64,000 nucleotides of DNA, taken from Amaurobius ferox (taxonomy: Eukaryota; Arthropoda; Arachnida; Araneae; Amaurobiidae). Shown piece by piece: positions 44,861 through 58,630 of the stretch (its first letter is position 1; every line of letters starts with the position of its first letter). The DNA lies in the NCBI GenBank assembly GCA_951213105.1, contig OX578147.1, forward strand, positions 128,411,322-128,475,321, given 5' to 3'. The position numbers and the translations under genes are program-made. The notes under the pieces are model-generated. The model searched no databases. It was not told where the DNA came from and saw only the letters and a list, made by a program, of their open reading frames with translations.

Positions 44861-46005
44861 ATGCGCTATGAACAATTATCGGATTTAGAGACAGATCCTA
44901 TCATAGGCCGAAGGGAAGCTGGTTGGTCCAACAGACGCATCAGTCACCATCTTGGTCGGAGCGATGTGGTAGTTATTTTATGTTGGCAACAAGAGATCGG
45001 AGAAAGTAGTTATAACCGTCGTAGAGGCTCAGGATGTTTCAGACAGACAACTGTTCGAAAGGATCGTGCAGTCAAGAGAGGAGCCACGTCCACACCAATA
45101 CCGACTCTAGTATTCGAAGTCATTTGCCATCCTCCATGCATCGTGCATCAATGCTATTATTTGGAGACGGCTGGCAGAAGGTGGGATTAGGTGTCGAAGA
45201 CCATTAAGGCGTCTACCATTGACCCCTCAACAAAGGTAGAGCCGTCAGGATTGGTGCCGAGCTCGGTCAGCTTGGACCAGTGTCAGATTTGAGGCATGTT
45301 GTATTTAGCGACGAATTCCGTTTCTCTCGCAGTGCTTAAGACCTCCGCATACGTGTGTGGAGAAGGACTGGCCAGCGCCCCGATCTCACATTTATTATCG
45401 AGTGCCACGCCGCCATCACACGTGGTACAGTCTGGGAAGCCATCTCGTTGTTGCTGTTGAGACCCAGACCGTCCGACTTACCAGAAAGGTGTTGAAAACC
45501 CAGGCCGTCCGGCTCGTCAACAAGGACTTGAGCATCCATTTGGACGGCCGGTACCAGAAAGGTGTAAGGTAACAGTTTGGACAGCCGAGAAATGCCACCC
45601 AATTTAGACCGAAACCCAGTGGGGAGGCATCCACAGGGACCGTACCCTCTTTCCCCTACCACCAACCTCTCGGAAGGACTTACGGACCCACATGTTTAAC
45701 GTGATCATACGCCGCATGAACACGGCGGCAGTTGTGGCAGTGTGCAAACCGCCGGGCTACCGGGTCCGAAATGGGCCAACAGCACGCGGTGTTCTCAGGG
45801 AAGCCATCTCGTGGAACAGCCGATCTCCTCCAGTTGTGCTACAAGCCAATCTGACGGCTCGCTTGTACATCGACGACATTCTACAGCCGATTGTTCTGTC
45901 TATGCTATCAAACCGCCCAAGTTCAATATATCAACAACACAATTCGAGAATTTAATACCTTCCATGGCCACTCAGGTCCCCAGATCTATCAGCTTTCTTA
46001 AAATA
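44861..46005 (+). pseudogene. Tc1-type transposase, decayed and SINE-interrupted
   Basis: MRYEQLSDLETDPIIGRREA, then GWSNRRISHHLGRSDVVV and CWQQEIGE are the paired-like HTH region of Tc1 transposases. After frameshifts come RVWRRTGQRPDL and then GTVWEAIS (family RVWRRPG.. and VMVWGAIS). There a SINE-B is inserted (45449-45797), after which the reading resumes with PPVVLQANLTARLYIDDILQ, PIVLSML and a damaged QQ-N block. LPWPLRSPDLS (family PWPARSPDLSPIE) appears near 45959-45990 after a deletion. Stops and the deletion of the second catalytic Asp region rule out activity. Confidence 0.75.
45449..45797 (-). mobile_element. SINE-B copy with 15-bp target duplication
   Basis: GGGAAGCCATCTCGT at 45434-45448 is repeated at 45798-45812, and the Tc1 reading frame is interrupted exactly there. 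On the minus strand the insert starts TGAGAACACCGCGTGCTGTT and GGCCCATTTCGG, whose first 25 bases equal the 3' end of 5S rRNA. The SINE-B body follows (ACATGTGGGTCCGTAAGTCC, TTCCGAGAGGTTGGTGGTAG, GGTACGGTCCCTGTGGATGC), then tail repeats and CAACAGCAACA. It differs from the 32.5-kb copy, whose head is tRNA-like. Confidence 0.8.
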
Positions 46006-46014
46006 CCACTGAAC

Positions 46015-46467
46015 TGACCAGTTAATTCAGTGATTCAACATTTGTGGAATTTTCCGCAGAGGAACATATGTCGGGTCGTATAGGGAGGATTTACCACTTA
46101 ATAAAATGCCATCTTAATAAATCTATAAAACTTTTTTTTGGATATATATATATAATTTCGAACTAACCGCCATTTTTTGTGTAGTTTCAATTGATTGTTC
46201 TCTATTCTTAATCTCTTATCTTGAGCTGATTATTATTGCCTATTCTCATTTTTGCCGAGTTTTATTTTTATTTACTTTTATATACTTTTAATTGTGATTT
46301 TTGAATCCTAATATTCTTCTCATCCCCCTTTCCATTGTAGTGATATGTTACCTTCTATCTTTATCCTTAGTCTTGGCTTATAGTTACTCATTTGTAACAG
46401 ATATGCTAGAGATGGGTTTTTTTGTACATACAGTAGTTTATGCATAATTTTCGATTAAAATCCTTCA

Positions 46468-46477
<10 letters not shown>
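46015..46477. other. Spacer, no gene recognised
   Basis: Right flank of the Tc1 remnant and T-rich sequence leading into the TA microsatellite. I see nothing else that I can support. Confidence 0.35.

Positions 46478-46548
<71 letters not shown>
46478..46548. repeat. (TA)n microsatellite, left part
   Basis: About 35 TA units directly abut the left inverted repeat of the element at 46549. Together with 48341-48443 it was probably one tract before insertion. Confidence 0.9.
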
Positions 46549-48445
<1,897 letters not shown>

Positions 48446-49011
48446 AAATACAATCCTAAAAAGTAGTGTTTAAAAGTCCCTCAGTTCTTATTTACTTGTA
48501 TATACTTTAAATCATTATCAATACTTTGGCTTCTGGGGTACCTCTCGGACTGCTGGCGTTTGTACAGTGGTCTTCCGTGTGACGTGGGGGTGGGGGTGAT
48601 CGGATTCCGGCGGTATGTAAATGTTTACTGTATTTTATGTATTTTAGGAACTTCTGTATATATGGTGTACTTTTATATATAATTTTAAATTTTGACTTAT
48701 GTCACTTTAGACATATTATTCATAATAAAATACCACCAAAAAATTTATAGATATTGCGAAAAATCTTCCCTTATCAATGTCACTTTACTTGGTTATTTCT
48801 CGCGTTCTGCACTTATGCATATTTGTGATGTTTATATTGCCTTGTGTTATATACCTAAATGGTAGTGGTGATATCGGCATTTCTTTCTGTTGGTGTTCCC
48901 ATTCATTGGTGATATTCTGATTAATGGAATATAGCATTTTACTGCCATATTGTTAGCATGATTCTATCTTTTTAAAAAAACTATGGAAATACGACTTTAT
49001 TTATTTAGCGA

Positions 49012-51110
49012 CTGGCAAGTATATTCACATACTTGGTCCATGGTCTCAACAATATAAACTTTGGAAAGACATTCAATTTGGACTATTATTTGCACTACAA
49101 AAATCCACCAAATAACGTGTTACATACCTCACATAAAACAACTAGAGGCAAACGTGCAGGTAATAGAAAGCGATTGAATTTCAATGCTTATCTGAATAAA
49201 ATTAACGGAAAAGTTTTGGATATATGCAACTATGAACAACTTAGACCAAATTGGATAAAAAATATGGTCTATGGCATAAAGAAGAAATTCTTAAGAAAAT
49301 TATGGGAGACGTGGAGCGAACAGCCCATAATACCGGAACAAGAAGGAATGAATGACATCAGTAAAACTAACCTGGCTACTTTTTATGACTATTTCAAACT
49401 ACGGGCCAAACTTATGAAAATCCAATTGGAAAAACGAAAACTACATGTGAACAAGGAATTTTTCATTATTACTTTTAGCAATAAGACTTTTGATCATCTG
49501 AAATTCAAACATATTCTTAAAACTTTTAATCATCTTTTACCGACACAACAAATTATTATTGATGTATCATTTCGTTATACCATGACTTATGGACGCAATA
49601 TGTACAACTATAATAAGCTATGTAAGGACTTATCTGAATATGTACTGATGATCCATTATGTAACCAAGATCATGGTCATATCGTCACAGGAGACATTAAA
49701 CTTGCAAAAGACCTTCCTTTACTGCAATTTTTAAAGATGGGCACTAAATTTCGACATCAAGTATTCAAGGGTGAAGTAGAAAGTAATTTTAATAAGGATC
49801 TGGAAGCCTTTATTTACAAAACTGCAATAAAATACAGTTATCCATTGTCCACTTTTAATGAATGTCGATATAACGTATTTAACGCATTTAAATCTCAATA
49901 TAACCTGCTTAAACAATTTACGAAAACAGAAATAATCAGTAAAGCAGTTTTGGAGACATTTCGCAACAGCTATGTCATCACCTATATGGATAAAGCCATT
50001 AATAACTACGCCTTTACTTGCAAATTATATTACGTACAACTCCTACTGGCATGCTATAAAGACATCAATATGTATTGTCCAATTAAACAAGGATATACTC
50101 CTAATGTTAATAGAATTATAGCCCTCTATAAACAAATTGGTATTAATATTACAGTGGTCAAATTTCCATATTTAGTGCTCATACCAAAAATCCATAAAAA
50201 ACCTGTTAAATTTAGACCTGTCACTATAGGTTGTAATACCTATTTAACCAAAGTGAATTCCATATTGTTAAAACTATTAACACCTGTTATGAAGAAAATA
50301 CGAAAAGAGGGCTCAGTTATGATTAAAAATAGTTATGAAGTGGTCGACAGATTGAAAACTTATTCTGAAAGATTTTATTTTAGAACGTTTGATTTTAAAG
50401 ACCTATTTAACAATATCAACTTACAAGATCTCTTTGATATTTTAATGGAAATTTATTTTACATCAGATTTACACAAACATGTGGAAACCAACAAGTACAA
50501 AAGCCTCCTTAAGATTGTTATATTTGAGAATATTCTATATAATGGGATCGCATTTTATAGACAAATCAAAGGCATCCCAATGGGAGGGGGATGTTCCTCG
50601 TTACTTGCGGATTTTTACTTACATCATTATGAGAAAGGCACGCATTTAATTAGTGAAATACCATTCTTTAGATTCGTTGATGACGTCATGATTGGAGTGG
50701 ATAATCAATATACTATATTTGATTTTACATTCTACCCGCCGTGTCTTGAACTAATCGAATATCAGCGAATGTAGGAACAGTTGATTTCCTTGACATCACT
50801 ATTTATTATAATTTGGAACAGAAATTATGTTATAAATTATTTGACAAGATACATCTATATGACTGCAAGATCAATTATTTTACACGTACAACGTAATTTA
50901 ATCGTAAATCACTTGAACAGATACAGATTATTAAACTCATCTATTACAGAATTTAATAAATGCATGATGCATTTAATCAACGGAACTCGGGAACAATCAT
51001 ATCCCTTCCGCTTTGTACAGCACTATTATGATGTTTTTTGCAGAAATTATAGTGATAAAAATTATGTTAATTTATCCGACATCATACAATACAACTCAAC
51101 CCTTACCTAG
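49012..51110 (+). pseudogene. Penelope-like reverse transcriptase, frameshifted (element 1)
   Basis: The protein copies the element's RNA at the integration site. It begins in an open frame with YLVHGLNN (the xxGLN motif that ends PLE GIY-YIG domains), then KTTRGKRAGNRKRL, a basic linker. The N-terminal RT part has NYNKLCKDLSEY and, after a frameshift near 49650, DDPLCNQDHGHIVTGDI. The main RT frame (to 50774) shows YMDKAINNYAFTC, FPYLVLIPKIHKKPVKFRPV, FRTFDFKDLFNNI (motif A), IKGIPMGGGCSSLLADFYLH (motif B) and FFRFVDDVMIG (motif C, VDD). A second frameshift near 50762 leads to ANVGTVDFLDITIYYN, and a third to the C-terminal end by 51110. There is no C-terminal GIY-YIG. Confidence 0.8.
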
Positions 51111-51170
51111 GATAATCTGATTGTTTCACATCCAGATGGCTCTATAAGTTAGACGCGACTTTTTTATGTA

Positions 51171-51726
51171 TGCTTTCCTATTCGAAGTTTATACACTTTA
51201 TGCAACTCTTCCATGATTCTCGTCTTGCTGGTTAGTAAAATTTCCAATTTTTTTGTTATTTTGATCATTTTTATGTTGTCTGGGAATCGGCCATTTTTTC
51301 CCCACGGGCATAATCGATTGTTGTTTCGGGCGTGCAGAGTCTCTGGGAGCGTTTTCATGAAGTCAAAGCTAGCTTCTAACCAGGAAATAGGGGTCGCAAT
51401 CCCCCTTGACCTTTCTGCAACCCTGTAAACACAATCATTCCACCTATATGCTTTCCTATTCGAAGTTTACACGCTTTATGCAACTCTTCCATGATTCTCG
51501 TCTTGCTGGTTAGTAAAATTTCCAATTTTTTTGTTATTTTGATCATTTTTATGTTGTCTGGGATTCGGCCATTTTTTCCCCACGGGCATGATCGATTGTT
51601 GTTTCGGGCGTGCAGTCTCTGGGAGCGTTTTCATGAAGTCAAAGCTAGCTTCTAACCAGGAAATAGGGGTCGCAATCCCCCTTGACCTTTCTGCAACCCT
51701 GTAAACACAATCATTCCACCTATATA
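51171..51726. repeat. 278-bp tandem direct repeat, two copies
   Basis: TGCTTTCCTATTCGAAGTTT starts copies at 51171 and 51449. Both run through CTTCCATGATTCTCGTCTTG, GGCCATTTTTTCCCCACGGG, GGGAGCGTTTTCATGAAGTC and CACAATCATTCCACCTATAT with only a handful of differences. Position and arrangement fit the 3' pseudo-LTR or partial tandem insertion known for Penelope-like elements. Confidence 0.85.
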
Positions 51727-51767
51727 TCTTCTTTTTTCATTTTAAATCTTATATATATATATATATT

Positions 51768-53706
51768 TGCTATTACATTTCGCAAAGTTTAACAGTTAAT
51801 ATGGGGGCGTGGTGTAAATATGCCTATCTTTCATGACTGAAAATTAACCAATCAGAGGTTGCAAATGTTTCATTTGTCCGAAGCTGAAATGGGAAATGTG
51901 AAGTTATCAAATGCTAGTCTTTCTGTCGACCCAAAGGGAAAACAAATAAACTTTTCCCCCGTTTGTTTTGTTTTTGAAATGTGAATTGTATCGTAGCGAA
52001 CATCCCAAAGCTATTTCTAAGTCAAGTAAAGTGAATTGTATTTCCAATGTAAATATTTTGTATCTATTTATATGTAAATTGTAGAATCTATAAGGATAAT
52101 GCCGGGTTTTCCGTTGCGAACATTCTAAAACCATCTATCAGTCAGTTGTAGAATCTAAAACAATTTGCAAACTTGTGTGATATATTTAAGGAAAACATTA
52201 ATTTTTGGACCTTCAAAATTTTAGTGTGAAATTTTTTTAATTTTTGGATCTTCAAAATTGTGTTCATCCATTGAAATATATATTACCGTGAAATGTATGT
52301 AAGCTTTTATTCTATAAAGTGTTTAAACATACATAGCTTTCGTAATATAATACATAACAACTAAGCATCGTGAAATGTATATTACCGTGAAATGTATATT
52401 ACCGTGAAATGTATAAGTAAGCTTTTATTCTAGAAGGAGTTTAAATAACATTGTTTTCGTAATATAATACTTAGCAACAAAGCATAGAAATAAAAAAATG
52501 TACAATTTACTTCTGTGTGTATCAGCTTCCTTTGTTTTGCGTTGATTGGGACAGCCTATGTATATAACGCAGCTAACATATAGAAATAATAAAAATTGCA
52601 GAAGAGAAAATGTTTCGTTCTATTATACAGCTGCTTTCGTTTTCAAACTTCAACTCAAACTTTTAACGATCAGTTCGTAATATGGGTTGGTCTTTAGTTA
52701 TTAAACAAGGTATCAACAACTTATTGTGTTTATCTGGCCAAGTGAACTATCATTCTTAACTGAGTTGAATTTTGGCTTGATATTTCTTCCTAGATTTCTT
52801 TAGCAAAATAAAAGCAATGTTTTCTCTCAGTAATTTAATCTTGATCCCAGCTTGGTAAAAGAAGTATAACAAAGTTGTTCCTTTTATTTATTTATTTTTT
52901 TTATAAATTCAACGAAATAATTAGCTTCTGACACCTGTAAACAATTTACATTTTGGACACTTTGTACTTTATTTTAAACTTTAAAATAGGGATATGTCTT
53001 CTGCTATATGTTGTTTGGTGCTTAATTAAATTGGGTGTAAATAGTTTTTCATTCACACATACTATTCAATTGATTCAATTGACCGCCAGGAAAATCTTAT
53101 AGCATTAGGTTTCATTCACCCAATTAAATACCATCTCATTTTCCACATCATAATGAGATAAACAAGTAACAAGTGACCCCTGTTCTTCATGACAAATTAA
53201 TTGAAAAAAAAAAAGCCACTCATTCATTTTTTGAGGATAAAAATAATTACTTGACTTCTGTTGCTGATTATTTATAGTAATGAAATAGGTTGTCTAGAAT
53301 TATTAGAAAGATAAGTAAAATATATTTACAAAATTAGAAATCTGAATAATTTTTTCCACTTCCACATGCAGACAGAATATATTATGATTGGAACGGGAAA
53401 AATGCCATTATGGGACAAAACCAAAAATCATATAATTTCCTTGCAGAGAAAACAAAATTTAATTTTGTAATTGGTGAATCTGGACAGTTTTTTTTTTTTT
53501 TTTTTTTTTTTTTTGCAAATAATTAAAAATGTGCTAATTTGTGTTTTTAATTTTGGAAAAGACATTGGGAGTGCATCTTAAAGAAAGCTGTATTGTGTAG
53601 TAATTATTTTAATTTGTTCCAAAAAACATTTGTTGCTTTCTTTATTATTTACCCAAAGTATATTTTTCAAAGCAGGCACTTAACTAGTTTTTATTTATTT
53701 TGTCAG
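51768..53706. other. Region upstream of NSMCE1, no gene recognised
   Basis: AT-rich. A block with TACCGTGAAATGTAT, AAGCTTTTATTCTA and TTTCGTAATATAATAC is tandemly duplicated at about 52280-52375 and 52395-52490. The promoter and 5' UTR exon of NSMCE1 probably lie here, but I cannot fix them. A 24-base T-run lies at 53490-53513. Confidence 0.4.
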
Positions 53707-53824
53707 ATGGAAGACATATTAGGTGATCATCATAGAATTTTTATTCAAGCATTTATGTGGAAGAAAATATGCAGCAGTGAGGAAGTTAGATCACTTCACA
53801 AGAAGTGTCATGAAAAAACTTCAG
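53707..53824 (+). CDS. NSMCE1: NSMCE1 (Nse1, SMC5/6 complex), first coding exon
   Basis: Nse1 is a RING-type subunit that, with Nse3 (MAGE) and Nse4, forms the head-bridging part of the SMC5/6 complex, acting in DNA repair and chromosome maintenance in the nucleus. The exon begins with ATG immediately after a splice acceptor (TATTTTGTCAG) and ends on a donor (GTATAT). It encodes MEDILGDHHRIFIQAFMWKK, ICSSEEVRSLHKKCHEKTS. The order of a short HRxFxQ helix, a second helix and a LxxxC motif matches the winged-helix start of Nse1. It leaves in phase 1, completing a Val codon with the next exon. A 5' UTR exon must exist upstream, since an acceptor abuts the ATG. Confidence 0.8.
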
Positions 53825-55643
53825 GTATATTTTCTAAATTTTTTTGTTTAAATGTGTTAATTAAAAATTTGCTGTTTAATTTATAAATTTTACCTAACAC
53901 ATAAATTTAAATCATATTCTTGTCAATCGCATATTGTTGCATTTGCTTAAGTTCTGCTAAAAGTAGGAAAACTTTCGAATCATTATTAAACTTACTTCTT
54001 AATATTTTGTATGTATGATGAATTTGTAGAATTTAACTGAAGATTTCTCTTAGTACTCTTGTCTCTTGTTAAAATGACTAGAATATATAAAATGCTAAAA
54101 ATTCAGTTATCAAGCAAATTTGTAGAAACATCATACTACACTGGCAAGGATAGTTAGTTTGTATTTTATACATTTATATTGGAGAGAAAAGCATTGGAAG
54201 TAGTGACTAGTATCTGTGGGTCAAAATCCTATTGTTTATACTCTTCAGTTTCATACAGCGGATAACTGCACTTTACACTCATGTTGTTACAGCTTATGAG
54301 CTTTATCTTCCTGTACTATTTATTCTCAAATAATGGTAATAAATTACTTATTTTTGTCTGAGTAACAATCACATATATCTCTAAAGTGGCATATTTAACA
54401 ACTAATTTTAAACAGTAACGTATAAAAGGAGAGACAAGCAAACAGACAGATTTTCATTCTTTTGTAGTTCGTTATTTTCTCAAACAAATGTTTCTGTAGT
54501 GACTTGCAGTTCATTGGTGTGGCGCATCCATCCTTTGTAATTTCGACATATTTCTATATGTAACTTAATTGTAAATGTATTAAATTAATTCTGTATAAAA
54601 TCCTTTATATTTATTTTCTAATCTATAATAATAAAAGATTAGTAGACTTAACTTAAATATAAGAAGCTCCAAGCTTAAATAATATTAAAAAATGAGACGT
54701 TACGTTAAATTTTTTTATGTTTAAATGACTATATTTAAAATATTCTGATTAATGTTTTTGTCCTAAGAATTTAGTGGTATACAGTGTTCTGACCAAATTT
54801 AAATTTTACTATTGCACATTATACTAAAACAAACTTTTCGATTGCTTTTATTTTTTCTATATTTAAAACTAAATTCACTGCACTTTCTTTGGATCGGTGG
54901 AACCAACTAGTACAGCTAAAACTAAATCACTTCATTTTAAATGTCATTTGTTAGAAGATGAAAACATCATTTGATGTTTTATGTAGAAACCCTAGGGGGA
55001 GCTATAGGGAAGCTTCTGGGTGGTAAACATCCCAAAACTTTAAGTATCCCCCCTCCCAGCAATTTTTCACATATATATTTATTTGGTGTTATACATTGCA
55101 ATGCAATTGAAATTATAAGAGCTAATGGGGCTTTAGCACCTCCTAAAGTATCTTCAGCACCCCGAAACAAAAAATCCTAGCTCTGCCTATGGTTGAGACA
55201 GCATTAATTTTAAAATATTCCGATTAATGTTTTCAGTTCCAAGAGTTTAGTGTGTTTTTTAGACCAAATTTTAATTAGTTTATTTATGGCATCAGATTTT
55301 TATATCATCAGAAAGCACACTTAATTCTTTTTCTAACAGTGGCATGTGGCGAGATGAAGCAAAGGAAGTAGTGCTTTACTCATTGAAAACATAAAGACAT
55401 ATATAATATCTATAAGCTTGATTTTCAATTTCATTGCATTAATTTTTTAAGTAAATTACAATTTTTTTATGTTTTGACAGCATTCCTTAGGAACAAATTC
55501 AGTACATGCCACTGTGTTTTAATTTTATACTTTTGTTGTGAAATGATGTGTTTTCCATCCTATCTTATAGATATCATTCTATATGTATGTTTTATTAAGT
55601 GGCAAACACTTGTGGTCTAACTTTTTTATTTTATCTTTTACAG
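53825..55643. other. NSMCE1 intron
   Basis: A 1.8-kb intron. At 54984-55185 is a GC-richer segment from GAAACCCTAGGGGGAGCTAT to AAATCCTAGCTCTGCCTATG, whose ends resemble those of hAT-derived MITEs (compare CCTAGCTxxGCC). I cannot define a target duplication. The rest is AT-rich. Confidence 0.4.
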
Positions 55644-55837
55644 TTCCTTTGGCTGATTTAAAGCCCTTTGTTGAAAAGATAAATAGTGCTTTGAGCCCAA
55701 TGAATATGTCTATTGTGAAAGGAATTGATGAGGCAACAGAAGAGCAGTATTATGTCTTGATCAATACCACAGATAATGCAATTTCCAGGTTATCAACAGA
55801 ATACAAACCAAATGAAATCGAGTTATTTAGGAAAATA
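55644..55837 (+). CDS. NSMCE1: NSMCE1 (Nse1), second coding exon
   Basis: Acceptor TTTTACAG and donor GTAAGT bound a 194-bp exon entered in phase 1 and left in phase 0. It encodes (V)PLADLKPFVEKINSALSPM, NMSIVKGIDEATEEQYYVLI, NTTDNAISRLSTEYKPNEIE and LFRKI. The sequence of LxxFVxxINxxLxxxxxxIxxG, YYxLxNTxxxxISxxxTxYxxxELxLFRK follows vertebrate NSE1 in the winged-helix region closely enough to name it. The rest of the gene, including the C-terminal RING-like zinc domain, was not found up to 64000. The 5.3-kb retroelement at 56.6 kb would lie in the next intron. Confidence 0.87.
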
Positions 55838-56597
55838 GTAAGTTTTCTAAAATATTCATGCAAGAATGTATTTCTAAACTATAATTTCTGATTTATAATT
55901 ATGATGTACACCCATTTCTATTCAAGCACTGAAAGAAACAAAAGTATATTTAAAGTTTTATAGAATAGATGCTAAGCTGTGGAGTCAGAGTCAATAGCAG
56001 TTTTGGTAGAGTTTGAGATGGGAAAAATATACGAACTTCGAATCCTAAATAAAATATTTTAAAAATAATTTTATTTTAAATTACTTTATTTTTGATATAA
56101 GTAGTTTTAGGTAGTAAATTAAAAAACAACAACATGAAATGCTTACCAACTAAAAAGATTATTGATATGAAATATTATTTAAATAAAATATGTATTAATG
56201 CAGAATCATATTTAATGAAACAAAAATTGTCTGAAATTGAATATGAATAGAAATCAATGCTTCTGGATTCAAAATACTGTATGGGACTCAATCATGTAGT
56301 TAAATTTTTTTTATCATATTTTTCACTATAAATGCAATAAATGTGCATTGTATAAAATGGTTTCTGCTTAAATTCAGTTTGTTGTGTTATTTAAATTGGG
56401 CAGAAAATTTGACAATTTATAATGTTTTATGCATTGAAGGCACTGTCCCAGTGGGGCACTATGGGACACTGAAAGGGTTCTGAAAAATATATTTCTATTA
56501 ATTATTTATAAGACATTTGACATGGATTATACTTTTATTTTATGCAGAAGAGTTTAATGTATATGAGGTAAGTATTTAGTTAAGATAGAATTATTAA

Positions 56598-56599
<2 letters not shown>
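55838..56599. other. NSMCE1 downstream intron, proximal part
   Basis: AT-rich intron sequence with no gene or repeat that I recognise, running into a (CA)n(TA)n microsatellite at 56600-56642. Confidence 0.4.

Positions 56600-56643
<44 letters not shown>
56600..56643. repeat. (CA)n(TA)n microsatellite, left border of element 2
   Basis: A run of ACACACACAC passes into about 16 TA units ending at the first base of the 86-bp direct repeat of the Penelope-like element. Confidence 0.9.
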
Positions 56644-56649
<6 letters not shown>

Positions 56650-58630
56650 TAGTTTGAAAGTCCAATGATAGAATAGAGAGAAGTTGCAACTCAAAAATCC
56701 TAACTTTATATAAAACCTACAAAATAAAAAGAAGTATTAAATAGCGAATCTTCAATCAAATGGGGAAAAATGCAAATTCCGAGTCATCAAGCTATAGATA
56801 ATCAACAAATATCAATGGTATGGAATCGATAATAGAAAAACAAATAAAATCTAAGCATTAATGCTATACATGTGGATAAGGACTAGGCCTAAATAATTGA
56901 ATTGTTCATTTCGACAAAACTCTTCGTCGGGTCCAAGTATTTTGTCAAAATTAACACAAAATATGTATGTTTCTGAAGAAATAGATATATTATATCTATA
57001 AACTATTTGTACTTGGACAACATACATAAAGATGGAAAAATAAAGGAAACAAGATTACCTGGGAAAAATTCTGTATATGCCTGAACCATTGGAACCCAGA
57101 ATGAAGAGACCAGTGTTGCCATTCTCAAAGGATAAAAGAAAAAATCTACTGTTGTGAATCATAAGAAATAAATATTAGTAATGCGAAAAGGCATTAAAAG
57201 GTAATATTATGCAGTAAGAGCTACAAAATAGTGGGGCTTATAATAAGGCTAATGTTTAAGTGGATGTAAATATAAAAATATAAAGTATTATTAATACACG
57301 AGAATGTTGATGTCTGGCTAATATAAGGTACTATGAAGAGAATTTATGAAAATTCAGCTAATCTAAACTTTTTAACTATACTATTTACAAAATAAGCTGG
57401 ATATTTATATAATTTGCTGGTAATTTTTAGATTATTTATATGCATAGCATGAAATTTTTTATCTGATAATTTATAAATTCCTAAAAGCTGATTAAGTATA
57501 ATATTTCTAAACAATTGAATTGAGTTGCAGGAATTAAATGGTAATATTTTATTAAAGTTAAAATTAAAAGTCTTTTTTATCGTATAAATTTGTAACAATT
57601 CCATTAGTAGGTTCAATAAAAAGATTTAAATCCAAAAAATTAATATTATTACTAATAGTGGCTTCATTAGGAATTAATTCCAAATTGTCTGGATAGAACT
57701 TTATATCTATGGTATAATTTTCAGTATATACTAAGCAAATCAGATCATCAACATATCTGTAAATTTTATAATCTATTGAGGTAAAAGACTGTTCATAATG
57801 ATAAAGGTATAATTTAGCTAACATACTGCTACTGCAGCCACCCTGTGGAACTCATGAGACTTGTAAGTATAATTTATTTCCTTGAAAAATATAATTATTG
57901 AAAATGACAAAGTGAAGAAGTTTAGGAAAATTGATAAAATTTGTTTGAGTTGATAGATTAGTAATATAAACATTATATAGAGCTAAAATTACATCATATA
58001 GATCTGAGATCTTAATATTATTAAAAAAATCTTTAAAATCAAAAGTTTGAAATCCTGTTAGTTTTCTTAGTGATGTTAACTTATTCTTTAATTCTTTACT
58101 ACTTAGAATACGGTAATTATTGCTAGACTGACATAAACTATCATTTATTAGATTTAAATAATTTAGTGGTAATTTACTCACAGTAGTAGAGTAAGTATTA
58201 TGACCATTAGTTACTGTTCTAAATTCAATAGGATTTTTATGAAATTTAGGAATAAGCACTATATATGGAAATTTAAGAAATTTATATTTAATATTTAAAT
58301 CACTATACATATTGATAATTTTCAATTTGATACTATTAATGGAATGTAAATCTAGTTTAAATAGACTATTATTCTTTAAATAATCTAACAGAAATTGTAT
58401 ATAGAATTTTTTACAGATATAGCATAATTATTAGAGGCTTTATCAACAGAGGTAATAACAAAAGATCTTAGTAAATCATTAATGGAGTGTTTTATATTAT
58501 CAATATTATATATAGATCTAGACAATTTAATACTACTAATAGCATTTTTAATAAATTCTAATAAAGTAAATTTCCACATATTAAATGCCTTTAAAGGCAG
58601 GCCATATTTAGAAACTAATTTATATATATA

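Noticed and set aside
54971..55180. Extra NSMCE1 exon in the open frame at 55.0-55.2 kb
   Set aside because: The flanking exons join in phase without it, and it is open on both strands with transposon-like ends.
57852..57854. Selenocysteine codon
   Set aside because: The aligned residue in the other copy is Gly, only one such TGA is seen, and no SECIS was recognised. Kept as a finding of low weight.
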